Below, one piece after another: positions 42,833 through 53,272 of a stretch of 64,000 nt of DNA. How positions within the stretch are numbered: the stretch's first letter is position 1; each line of letters begins with the position of its first letter. The position numbers and the translations under genes are program-made. Location of the stretch: the NCBI GenBank assembly GCA_009763385.1, contig CM019824.1, positions 158,156,357 to 158,220,356 on the forward strand, read 5' to 3'. Source of the DNA: Coix lacryma-jobi var. lacryma-jobi (taxonomy: Eukaryota > Streptophyta > Magnoliopsida > Poales > Poaceae). The notes below the pieces were generated by a model. That model did no database searches, was not told where the DNA came from, and saw only the letters and a list, made by a program, of their open reading frames with translations.

Positions 42833-45800
42833 TGTGACACCCCAATTTTAAGAACAAAATTGGAGCACAATATATGTATGTCAGGATCAATTTTCATACA
42901 TATATCGACATCAAAGTAAATATCAAAACAATGATTTATTAATATATCAAACTTTATTACAAAAATGACCTTCGGGTCCAGAAGAAAAGTACAGACTCTC
43001 AGTCTAACTCTAATGTAGACTCGCGAAAATTGGACGCCATCTCCACAGGAAGGTCGACCGGGGGCTGCGCCATCCTAGTACAGGTCGTCTGGGTCGTATC
43101 CACCGTCTTCTGGGTACTCCTGCTCCGCGTCGTAGACTCCAACGTCTGGGTGGGGTAGCAGGGGGTTCAAAGAGGAAGGGTGAGTACATCGAAATGTACC
43201 CCGCAAGTGTAGGAAATATATGCTTATGAGGCTAATAACAAAGGTAGGCTGACTCTATTTGACTGAAGCGCCTAAAGCGACACATCCTATTAAATCCTAT
43301 TTCCTATGGACCTATTTACTAGGTTATAACCACAGTCTCCAGAGAAAAGTAACCACACTCGGAGTCGCACCGAGCAAACCACACTCGGAGTCACACCGAG
43401 CAACCAACCCTTGGAGTCCACCAAGCAACCACACTTGGAGTCACACCAAGCACAACCCACACCTGAAGTCCATCAGACAAACCACACATGAAGTCCATCA
43501 GGCCACCCACAAGGCCGACTCGAAGAGTCCCCCTATGTGTATTAGTTTCATATGCCACGACATAGAAAGCTACCTTCCATAATAACACCAGGTCTGCGCC
43601 CGAGCCTGGGAGTCACTCCTGTACCAAGCAGTAACCTGCGTAGAAGAAGCCTCTGTACCCATGTCATATGAGACTAATGACCACGTAAGGCTTCCCTAAC
43701 GAACCAGACCCAACCCACCAACTAATCTCGAAGAAGTCCAAGCCTGCTCGTGACCGTGAGCACGGCTGATATATCAGTTTTAATACTCTGCAGAGTTCGC
43801 ACATCTTTACCCATGAGTCATGCGTTCCCCATCACGCCAAACACTGCCAAGGTGCACAACGGGGTCACACTACAAGGCCTTTACAAAGCCTCCTCCAAGT
43901 CCGTTCTACACGTTCACTAAGGTTTCACCGCTAACAGTGGATATACACACCACTGCAGAAGCCCCCTCTTGTGCCACAAATCTGACCCCGTGTAAACCCT
44001 CAACTTGGAGGAAACTAATTACTTAGCCAGTCCCAGAGCCATATAGGCCTCATGGTTTGCGCTATTTTGCCGGGTTACAGGCTTCAAGAATTGGGTCCTA
44101 GGGATCCAGGCAGGATAATCTAGCACAAGCCCAGAACCAAAACCAAAAGCAGCTACCGAGTCCCACGACACAAAAACCACCAGTATGGTCCATCTCGCCG
44201 GATTTCCTACTCACCATACTATTACCAGACCACCATGTTCCATAGATCATTAATCAGATTTATTATTTACCAACCATCCCATCTCAAGACAGCATGGCTA
44301 AGCATAACTTCTACCCATATCATCCCAAACCAGGTGACAAAGAAAATATAAACAAGTTCTAGTAAACCTTAACTTGGGATTCAATTTAAGACTGCATGCA
44401 TCTACCAGATCTAAACTACTCTAACTCAAAATAAAATAAATACGGGAGCAAGATGTTCAAGAACACTTGCCTTCGGGCTGGGTCGGATTGACGAAGGCAC
44501 AAGCTGGATCAGAAGGTTCCACGTAGCTCGCACTCGCTAGATCAAGCATCATCACATGGCCCAAACAAAGCAATAAATAACAGTACATCAACAGTAAGAA
44601 AACAGAATATAAATAGATCTATTGCGTAGAGCTCGACGAGACAAATATAACGCAAGTTGAATGGGTCGAAACGGAATTAAAACGCAGAAGTTATGGGGTT
44701 TTGAATCTTAGTGGCAAATCTGTAAATCAGTTGAACTCATTTTGCATTTAAAATAAATAAAACAGAAATAAAACGGGGTGACGGGACCGGGCCTCATTTT
44801 GGGAAAACTGGAGGGTTTAGATCGGAAGAAATGCTAAGACTCAAAGAATAGTCTCAATGGAGTGCAGGTTTATTCCCAAAAACATCAAGGGCCTTTACGC
44901 AAAATAGCCGGGCCGCTGCGCAGGCACCAGCGTGGAACTGACTGGGCGCCAGGTGGCCGCGTGTGATTGGATCAGTGCGCCAGCAGGGCAGTGAGCGTGT
45001 ACAGCGATGCAGTGGACTGTGCCTCAATTTTGGAAACGAAAAGGGGTTAGATCGTAAGATTTCAGCTGACTCTGTGCACTGTGTAGGTAGACTGCGGGTT
45101 GATTCAGATTAAACATAGGGGCTTTTATGCAAAAGAACCGGAACCGGACTGTGCAGTGCCATGCTGTGGCCAGGTGGCGCATGAAGAGTGGTCGGGTGGA
45201 GGCGGTGTGCGCGATGGAGAGCCTCTGCGGCTGCTAAAACGGAGGAGGGCGTGGATCGCGCAACAGAAAGACCGCGTGCTCGGTGCGGGAAGGGCGGAGG
45301 GTTCGGTGCGATAGGGGAGAGAGTCCGCACGGAAGATTGGAGGGGGATGTTGGGCGAGCGTGCGGCGCAGATTGGGAGGAAGGAGACGCCTGACTGGTGG
45401 GTCCCACATGTCGACGCGATGGGGTCGCGTGAGCGGCCGGGCCGAGCAGGCCGGCGTCGGCCCAGGCGGTGGGCGCTCGAGTGGGGGGGAGGTCGGCCCG
45501 GGGAGAAGGGAGGAGGCAGGACGGGAGGCGGGCTAGGAAGAGAGGCGGACGGGGACGGGCTAGGGGAAGTGGAGTGGAGGGAGGAGCCGGGAGAAATTGG
45601 GTCGGGGCTGGGAGTTGGGCTAGAGCGGAGCGGCTGGGCCTGGGAGAAAGGGAGAAGTGGAGCGGGCCAAATGGATGGGGGGCGGGTTTGGGCCGTGGCG
45701 AAGAATGGGAGAAGGGGAGGACTGGGCCGGTTGGAGGAGAAAGTGGAGGGTGAGGCCCTTTGCCATTTATTTTCTTCTTTTCTTTTTCTGATTTTTTTTT

Positions 45801-46134
45801 GCAAATTTATTTTGAAATCAAATTCAAATTTGTTTGAAAATTCAAAATCACTTTGAAATATTTTGGAGATATTTTTCCTAGGTTTTGAAAATAAATATTT
45901 TGAGTTTTTAAAGTTTTGTAAAATTTTCGTAAACCTTTTATATGTTTTCTAAATAGAATAAATTCAGTTCGCCCTGTACGAGTTTTAATAAATTCTTTTC
46001 CACCCAATAAAAATTATGCAACGACATAAATGCAACAAACATCTGGCTAGAATTTTTTCCTCCGTCTACGATTTTGGCCATTTCCTAATTAAATTTTATT
46101 TTATTTTAATTAATTTAACACTCGGAGTGTTACA
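42833..46134 (-). repeat. Long solo LTR, same family as 810-6198 (minus orientation)
   Basis: On the minus strand it starts TGTAACACTCC and ends with a degenerate GGGGTGTCACA, so TG..CA ends are kept. The perfect 5-bp duplication gcctt lies at 42828-42832 and 46135-46139. It is 3302 bp. The first 150 bp on the minus strand (gtgttaaattaattaaaataaa.. then gaaa.ggccaaaatc.tag) and the last 700 bp (for example the ctacattagagttagactgagagtct block) match the copy at 810-6198. A GC-rich central block (45170-45760) gives long overlapping frames on both strands that I do not accept as genes. It interrupts the env-like ORF of the SIRE-type element. Confidence 0.85.
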
Positions 46135-47620
46135 GCCTTGATGCCCTCTGCCAATGTATCCTCCATCTCACAAATAATCACATCCATAATGTCAAACTCC
46201 TGTTGTCGAATGAGATACGCGAGCAACCACAGCTGAAGTCGGGAGATACCCTCTCTGAAGCCAACTCTGGGTAACAGAGTACGCCTAAGGACCTCATGGA
46301 GGATCCGAGCCGCATGAGTGAGATCCTTCGGCGCTCGGCTCGAACCATCCCCGAAAGGCTCTCTGAAGCACGGGCGCACTAAGTCAGTGGTCGGCTGCTC
46401 TCCGCCATGAGGGCGTCTCGGTGGCTCTATCCTGTCGTAGCACAAGTCGTGGATCCGGGTCTGAGAGTGACGAAGACCGAACCAATCCCGCATCTCTGAC
46501 ACGAACAGCCTGTAGTGCTCCCCTTTGAAAGCAAACTCTATCGTCTAACGGTCAGGGTGCACCCGCAACGACGCGTAGAACTGGAAGACCCAATCCTCGA
46601 TATATGAGCCAGACCGCCCATAAGGTCTGCAAGACCAGGTAGGTAGGTGAGGACGGGGCGGAGCTGCTCAACTGCTGAAACTAAGGCCTCCAAAGAGCAG
46701 ACCCTCTGAGAACGCAGGCTGATCCCGGCGTTCTTATACGCCTGATAGAAGTCCTCCTGCAGCACAGTGTAGAACTCTGGACCTGCCTGCTGCTGTCGCT
46801 CTCGCGGAAACCACTGCTCCACTGGGACGAGTCGGAGTGTCTGAATCTAGGAGCAGGTGGCCGCACGGAGGTCAAGCCGCGGAATCTGCGGGGGCGGACA
46901 CCTCGAAGGAGCACGTGCACCCCGCAGAGGGACGTCGGGTCGGGGTGGCACCGTAGTCCTGCGATGAGACGACCAGCGTTGGGGCACCTCCTCTGGCACC
47001 TCCTCCTCGGCCTCTGGCTCTGCCTGTGGCTCTGCCTGTGCCTCTGCCTCCTCTGGTGGCGCGGTCTCTGCCTGGCCCTGGTGAGAACTCTGTGGCTCCA
47101 CACCTGGTGAGGTGAACATGGTCATGCGACCGGCAGCCATAAGCATGCCAGTCGGTGAGCCGTGCCAACGCTCAGCCTCCTCAACTGCTCTCCTCTGCTC
47201 GAGGGTGAGCTGATCCTCGATCCGTAAGCCGCCACCACGGCCTCCCTGCTCAGCACGCTCTGTGGCATCTGCAACTGCCTGAGCCTGATCAGCCTCTCGC
47301 TGCTCTCTGGTGCGCTTCCTGCGCGTGAGAAGGTTCCCCTTCCCGGGTCACTGATCGGAAGGAGGAGGACGAGGAGGAGAGTCCCCCAGGGCACCACCGG
47401 CGTTCTTGCAGCACATAGCTAACAAGAACAAAGAACAACTACCGCTAAAAGAATGGGAGCTACCACTAAAAAGATCAACTGCCACTGAACAACCCTGACA
47501 AGTCCACTGACAAGAAATCCACTGATAATGACTCCCCCTGTCACTGAACAGCTGAGCCTGACACTCACGAGGCTTGGCCTCGATCCTTACCTGCGGGCTT
47601 GGCCCCGGGTTCTTAGACAC

Positions 47621-49038
47621 TGCCTAACTGCCAAGTTGCCACTGACGCTGACTCGCTACAGAGAATAGAGAGATATATGTAAGAGACATATATTCTAGAG
47701 ACGAGAAGAACCTATGGAAGCAAAGCATATAGGGATAAGAGAGGAAGGGGCTTTGCTACCTGACGATCGATGAACCGACCAAGAACGAGATGAGGCACTA
47801 ATGTTCCGGCACCCACACGTCACACGAACGTGACTACAAAAAGGGTTGAAGTGAAATGGGGGTCAAAATAGAGGTGAACAGTCATTTGGGCATTTTGTCG
47901 AACACGTTGAGCGCACTGGTTATGGAAAGGGAGGAAGGTGCTCATTGTTGGGGTTCGGCCAACCGGGGAAGAAGCGTCGGAGAAGAAGACGAGCTCGAGG
48001 ACGAAACAGAGCTCCAGCGAGGCGAGGACAAAGTCCGGCGAGAATTCCGGCGACAACAGGCTCGGCTCCGGCGAGCGGTGGGGCTACGGGCGCGTGCGCG
48101 GCGAGACTAGGCAAGGTGGAGCAGGCGCACCCAGCAGAGCGAGCTCGGCGGAGGATGGAGCGCGGCAGCCGAGGACAGGGCGCGGGCGCGGTTTGGAGCG
48201 CGGTGGCGGCTAGGGTTAGTGAGAGCTCGGGCGACGGCGGTTCGGTGCGGTCGCGATGAGGAAGAAGACAGAATATGACACGTGGGACCGGATAGCCAGT
48301 GAAAAGAACAACCCGCGCCGCTTAAAGGAGCATCGGACGTGCCGATGTAATCACATCGGACGCTCCGATGTCCATCCAGATAGTTCCAAAACGGCCAAAT
48401 TCACATCGGACGCGTCCTTTGCCTTGGCATCAGATGCTGAGCAGCGTCCGATGGGGCCTCAGACGCGCCGATGGTGACACATCGGACGCTGACAGATCAC
48501 TGTTTCAGCCGGGGCTGCCTACAGTGCAGGCATCGCCAGCGTCCGATGCTGCAAATTGGACTATTTTGAAGATCTCCGTTGCGGCTCCCTCTCCCAACCA
48601 AGTTCCAACTCAAATAAGAGGCAAATAGACACAAGTTGGAACCTAGTATGAGCATCCTCGCATAGACCCTCAATTTTATAAATATTTTGCCACAGGCTAC
48701 ATATCATTTTTAGAGAAAATAGGCAATAAATCCTGAGGAACAACATGTGGCCACCAAAACTAGGGGTCTCAACCATTAGGAGCCTCAAATGCTCCCCCTA
48801 GCGGTGGACGAACACATCAGTTGCTCAAAGCTTAACCAAAAAGAAACGATGAAGCAACACACATGCATATGCAATGCAATACGGAATTCGAATCTAGGTT
48901 GCTTATCAAGTTTGCTCATGGGTAAGCTTCTTCACACGCTTTTTAGGGCGGTTATCTTAACCACGTCTGACAAGCCTATGTGCATAGCATAATTTAAACA
49001 TGGCATATGATACAATGCAATGCAAAGACAACCCCCTT
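47621..49038 (-). other. SIRE internal region between pol and env-like ORF
   Basis: No intact gene. From right to left: about 480 bp of AT-rich DNA following the pol stop, then the palindromic LTR-like cluster 48328-48552. A GC-rich block follows (47930-48240) whose minus-strand reading has pyrimidine-rich leader-like sequence and frames rich in Arg, Ala and Pro. The last part is a short stretch leading to the env-like ORF. It resembles a promoter plus leader for the downstream ORF, which is inference. Confidence 0.4.
48328..48552. repeat. LTR-like cluster of catcggacg/cgtccgatg palindromes
   Basis: At least eight catcggacg or cgtccgatg units occur in 225 bp. The edge phrase gtccgatgctcctttaa (minus strand) is shared with the element's own LTRs (38770 and 41150 regions). 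Outside this cluster the similarity to the LTR stops. The segment is therefore either a captured U3 fragment or an independently evolved copy of the same regulatory array, placed upstream of the env-like ORF. Confidence 0.6.
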
Positions 49039-51829
49039 TCACCTTTTGACGAAGTTACTTAGAGCAAGCACATTGAGCTCACTTCGCAATCTACAAAGGG
49101 TGTTCTCATCTAGGGGTTTTGTGAAGATATCCGCCAATTGATCTTCGGTTCTAACTCCTTCTAAGGATATATCTTTCTTTGAAACATGGTCTCATAGAAA
49201 GTGATGGCGAATATCTATGTGCTTTGTGCGAGAGTGTTGAACCGGGTTGTTAGCAAGCTTAAGCGCACTCTCATTGTCACACAACAAAAGTACCCTTTCA
49301 AGAACTACACCATAGTCTAAAAGGGTTTGTTTCATGTAAAGGATTTGTGCACAACAAGCACTCGCGGCTATGTATTCCGCCTCGGTGGTAGACAAGGCCA
49401 CAATATTTTACTTTTTCGAACTCCAAGAAGCTAGTGATCTCCCAAGCAAATGACACCCTCTGGATGTGCTCTTTCTATCTACTTTGCAACCCGCGTAATG
49501 CGAATCGGAATACCCAACGAGTTGGAAGTTAGCTCCTTTGGGATACCAAAGGACAATGCTTGGGTGTGCTTTAGGTACCTAAGGATTCTCTTTACGGCTA
49601 TGAGATGTGATTCCCTAGGATCCGCTTGAAAACGAGCACACATGCACACACTAAACATGATGTCGGGCCTAGATGCGGTCAAATATAACAAGCTACCAAT
49701 CATAGAATGGTAGAGAGTTTGATCAACTGGGTTACCTCCCACATCTAGGTCGAGATGTCCATTTTTTGGCATTGGAGTCTTGATAGGGTTGCAATCATCC
49801 ACCTTGAAGAGCTTGAGGAGGTCTTTTGTGTACTTCTCTTGAGATATAAAAGTCCCCTCCTTCAATTGCTTGACTTGGAAGCCTAGGAAGAATATGAGAT
49901 CGCCAATCATGGACATTTCAAACTCCTTCAACTTGAAGTCACCAAATTCCTTGCAATAGGCTTCATTTGTTGACCCAAAGATGATATCATCAACGTAGAC
50001 TTGACAAATGAAGATCTCTCCATCAAGCTTCTTGGTGAATAGTGTGGTGTCGACCTTCCCAATGATGAAGCCCTTCTCAATGAGGAAGTACTAGAGGCGC
50101 TCGTACCATGCTCTTGGGGCTTGCTTGAGCCCATATAGCGCCTTGGACAACCTATAAACATGATTAGGATATCTAGGGTCTTCAAACCCGGGAGGTTGAT
50201 CAACATAGACTAGTTCATTTATGAAGCCATTTAAAAATGCACTTTTCACATCCATTTGATATAATTTAATGTCATGATGTGATGCATATGCAAGGAGGAT
50301 ACGAATGGCTTCGAGTCTTGCAACCGGTGCAAAGGTCTCTCCAAAATCTAAGCCTTCAACTTGAGAGAACCCCTTTGCAACTAGCCTTGCCTTGTTTCTA
50401 ACAACTTTGCCTTGATCATCTTGCTTGTTTCTAAACACCCATTTTGTTCCAATGACTCTTGCGCCTTTAGGTCGCTCTTCAAGTGTCCAAACTTGGTTGC
50501 GGGTGAAGTTGTTTAATTCTTCATGCATGACATTCACCCAATCCGGATCACCTAGAGCTTCATCTACAATGGTAGGCTCAACAAGAGAAATAAAGGAGTG
50601 ATGTTCCATAAATAAAGCAAGTTTTTGAGATCGAGTCATTACACCCCTTGTTGGACTCCCTATGATGAGATCTTGAGGATGAGCTTGTAGTAGAGGAGTA
50701 GTCCTTCGATCACCACTTGAGGGGCCGCTTGTGGAGCATCAACATCTTGAGCTTGTACCACCATTTGATCATGGGAGACATGAGTATCTTCAAATGGTTC
50801 TCTCCCATCTTTATCATCATCTTGTGGTACATTTGATGAGGATGGCTTGTCAATGACTTGCACATCATCATCATCATCATCTTTAGGCTTGATGGCTCCC
50901 ACGAGCATGTTCTTCATTGCTTCCCTCAATGGTTCATCACCTACATCATCAAGATTCTCATGCTCTCCTTGAGAGCCATTAGATTCATCGAATTCCACAT
51001 CATATGTTTCTTCTACCATCCCGGTGGAATGGTTGAATACTCGATATGCTTTGGACTTCAATGAGTAACCAACAAGAAAACCAATATCACATCGGTGTTG
51101 GAACTTCCCTAGGTGTTGGCGCTTCTTGTAGATGTAGCATTTGCACCTAAACACTCTAAAGAATGATACATCCGACTTCTTCTTGTTGAGTAGCTCATAG
51201 GGGGTCTTGCCAAGGTGACGATGAGGGAACAACCGATTTGATGCATCGCAAGCGGTGTTGATTGCTTCCGCCCAAAATCTTTCCGGTGTAAAGTACTCAT
51301 CTAACATTGTTCTTGGTAGGGTGATTAGAGTCTCGTTCTTCCTCTCAACTACCCTATTTTGTTGTGGTGTATAAGTTGCGGAGACTTCATGCTTGATCCC
51401 AATTTCATCACAATATTCCTCAATGTGGGTGTTGTCAAACTCTTTTCCATTATCACTTCTTATTTTCTTGATCTTCAAGTCAAATTCATTTTGGGCTCTC
51501 TTGGCAAACTTCTTGAATGAAGGGGTTGCTTCTAGAATAGTCATCAACAATCACAAGGCAATAGAGATTTCCACCCAAGCTAGCATATGTTGTTGGCCCA
51601 AATAGATCCATGTGAAGTAGCTCCAACTCTCTTGATGTTGATACAAAGGCTTTGGTTGGATGAGTATTTGCAACTTGTTTGTCGGCTTGACATGCACTAC
51701 ACAATTTGTCCTTCTCAAATTTGACATCCTTCAAGCCCCTAACCAAATCCTTCTTCAATAGCTTGTTGAGAGTGTTCATTCCCACATGTGCCAATCTTCT
51801 ATGCCATAGCCAACCAAGAGATTGCTTAG
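49039..51829 (-). pseudogene. Copia pol (integrase, RT, RNase H), broken
   Basis: Minus-strand frames give the following in order. First a GAG-pre-integrase zinc-binding region (51815-51690, with CSAC) and the integrase core with catalytic D (MDLFGP), D (SDNGKEF) and E (VVERKNE). Then a C-terminal insertion with an Asp-rich run (about 50870), reverse transcriptase with YVDDI (about 49985), and RNase H with the TEAEYIA and LADIFTKPLDE motifs, ending in a stop at 49039-49041. Damage includes a deletion and frameshift in integrase after VDDYSR (near 51535), frame changes near 50660, an in-frame stop after AWYERL (50091), and further frameshifts near 49470. The right end is cut by the Tat insertion at 51830. 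It is not functional. Confidence 0.85.
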
Positions 51830-52648
51830 TGTTGTTTCAGGACCGGGTCCTTGAAACAGCGGGTTGTCGCACGAACGAAAGCGCGAAGCGAAAGCTGAAA
51901 GCGAACAGGGAAGTGGATAAGTGGTAGAAGTGAACAGTGTTCCCCCCCTCTCCTTTGGAGGCTGGGGAGCTTTTTATATTAATCCAGATCAATTTGAAAG
52001 TACAGGAATGCCCTTCCGACCACTCTGTTGCAAATACAATGATGCCCTACACAACTGCTCCATGGTCATACGCCGCCTTCTCCGGCACGAAGGGCATCAT
52101 CGTAACTTCGCCCTCCGACGGGCCCAGCGTCCCCCGGCTCCTTTTCCTGACCGGTGGGCCCTCTCCCTTTGACTCAGGCTTCCGTCGACCTGCGAAAACC
52201 TATGAAAACCGAAGTCATGAATGACGATAGCTCCGTCCCACTCCGGTCCTGCGGACCGAAGGCGAGTGCGTGCTTCCGCGCGAATGCTCCCTTTCGCACG
52301 AAAACTCCGCCTTCCCTTGAACTGCAAGCCGAGACGCGTGCTTCCGCGCGAACGCTTCCTTTCGCACGAAAGCTCCGTCCTACTCCGGTCCTGCGGACCG
52401 AAGGCGAATGCGTGCTTCCGCGCGAATGCTTCCTTTCGCACGAGAGCTCCGCCTTCCCTTGATCTGCAAGCCGAAACACGTGCTTCCGCGCGAATGATTC
52501 CTTTCGCACGAAAACTCCGTTCTACTCCGGTCCTGCGGACCGAAGGCGAAACGAGCTTTCGCGTGAATGCTTCCTTTTGCGCGAAAGCTCCGTTATCTTT
52601 CGGTAAACGCGGGCCGGAGGCGCCTGCGGTCTGGGTGCCGCCCCAACA
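51830..52648 (-). repeat. 3' LTR of the Tat element (819 bp)
   Basis: The ends are TGTTG and CAACA. On the internal side a purine tract (aaggggctat on the minus strand) precedes the TGTTGGGGCGG start. The part 52230-52620 is a tandem array in which the phrase tgcttccgcgcgaatg recurs at 52271, 52339, 52413 and 52481, with spacings alternating between 68 and 74 bp. A minus-strand TATA box lies at 51971-51978. The frames in this region come from the repeats. Confidence 0.8.
51971..51978 (-). promoter_or_regulatory. TATA box of the Tat LTR
   Basis: The minus strand reads aatataaaaagctcccc about 140 bp from the end of the LTR. This position fits the U3/R boundary of the retrotransposon promoter. 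Confidence 0.6.
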
Positions 52649-52660
52649 ATAGCCCCTTAC
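52649..52660 (-). promoter_or_regulatory. Polypurine tract of the Tat element
   Basis: On the minus strand the bases abutting the LTR read taaggggctat. It is the expected plus-strand primer and confirms that the LTR at 51830-52648 is the 3' LTR of a minus-strand element. Confidence 0.6.
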
Positions 52661-52952
52661 GGTTGAATCTGCAGCTCGCGAAGTTCGACCGTGTCCTTCC
52701 GCTAGGCGCCTACGCCCGCCCAAAAAACCCTCGTTTCGTCCCGAAGCTGAGGTTTTTTTTGGAAAAATAGACGTATATATGTATATATTATTATTATTAT
52801 TGTTATTTATGTTTTTGTTTTAAGTTGCATCGCAAACGTCTTTTCGTCTTCCTCGAAGACCGTGTGACACGAAGGGGTGCCGCCGCGACGCTTCGAATTC
52901 TGTGCCGAGGCGTCCCTTCGCCTCCCTCGATAAGCGCGTCGTGGGCTGCTCG

Positions 52953-52960
52953 TATAAAAA
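52953..52960 (+). promoter_or_regulatory. TATA box of the antisense gene
   Basis: The plus strand reads cgtataaaaaccccc at about 320 bp before the ATG. A probable leader intron runs from a gtgtgt donor near 53114 to a pyrimidine-rich tract and the acceptor gttag directly before the ATG at 53273. This makes a self-contained plus-strand promoter inside the minus-strand retrotransposon. Start site and splicing are inferred from sequence only. Confidence 0.55.
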
Positions 52961-53272
52961 CCCCCGAGGCTTCGTGAGAGGGGAGCACTGGATCAGTCGA
53001 CGCCTCCCTGCACCGCTGCATCCCGCGCGTTTTGTTGCGTCTTTCGCCTGACGCAAACGACTTTCGACGAAAGGTGTATTCGCCTGCTCGGACCGTCGCC
53101 TTTCGTTGTCTGAGGTGTGTATCTCTCATTCTATGTTTCTCTTCTGCTTTTGGCTTCGCATTGTGTAGATTGGTTGTTTGTTTTTGCTTGATTCCGTCTC
53201 TCCTTCCCTTTTTATTATTTTTTTTTCTTTCGCATATATTGCTTGTTTATTTTTCCTTTCGCGCCATGTTAG

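Larger units (their letters stand above)
39851..47620 (-). pseudogene. SIRE env-like ORF, decayed and split by two insertions
   Basis: Coding similarity is spread over 47620-46135, 42832-42016 and 40427-39851 on the minus strand, in several frames. The N-terminal part is acidic (many Ala/Glu/Gln/Pro repeats near 47000-47150). A conserved central part follows (about 46820-46110 and the continuation at 42832-42700). After that comes a long Gln-rich region with predicted coiled-coil character, and a Ser/Thr/Gln-rich tail ending at 39851. SIRE-lineage elements carry a comparable extra ORF, historically called env-like, between pol and the 3' LTR. I see no clear transmembrane segment, so an envelope role is not supported here. 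Frameshifts and stops (for example near 46540, 42550 and 42370) make it a pseudogene. The 40428 insertion adds a false N terminus to the last fragment. Confidence 0.65.
37942..51829 (-). mobile_element. SIRE/Maximus-type Copia retrotransposon, 3' part, multiply invaded
   Basis: Read on the minus strand the order is GAG-pre-integrase, integrase, reverse transcriptase, RNase H, intergenic region, env-like ORF, polypurine tract, 3' LTR. This is the layout of SIRE-lineage Copia elements. Gag, protease and the 5' LTR are missing from the window, because a Tat element (51830 onward) was inserted within the pre-integrase region. They should resume beyond that element. Two further insertions (40428-42015 and 42833-46134) split the env-like region. 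Frameshifts, deletions and stops show that the element is dead. Confidence 0.8.

Noticed and set aside
45109..45856. Frames of 231 and 222 residues on opposite strands
   Set aside because: GC-rich centre of the long solo LTR at 42833-46134; they are not kept in the related copy at 810-6198.
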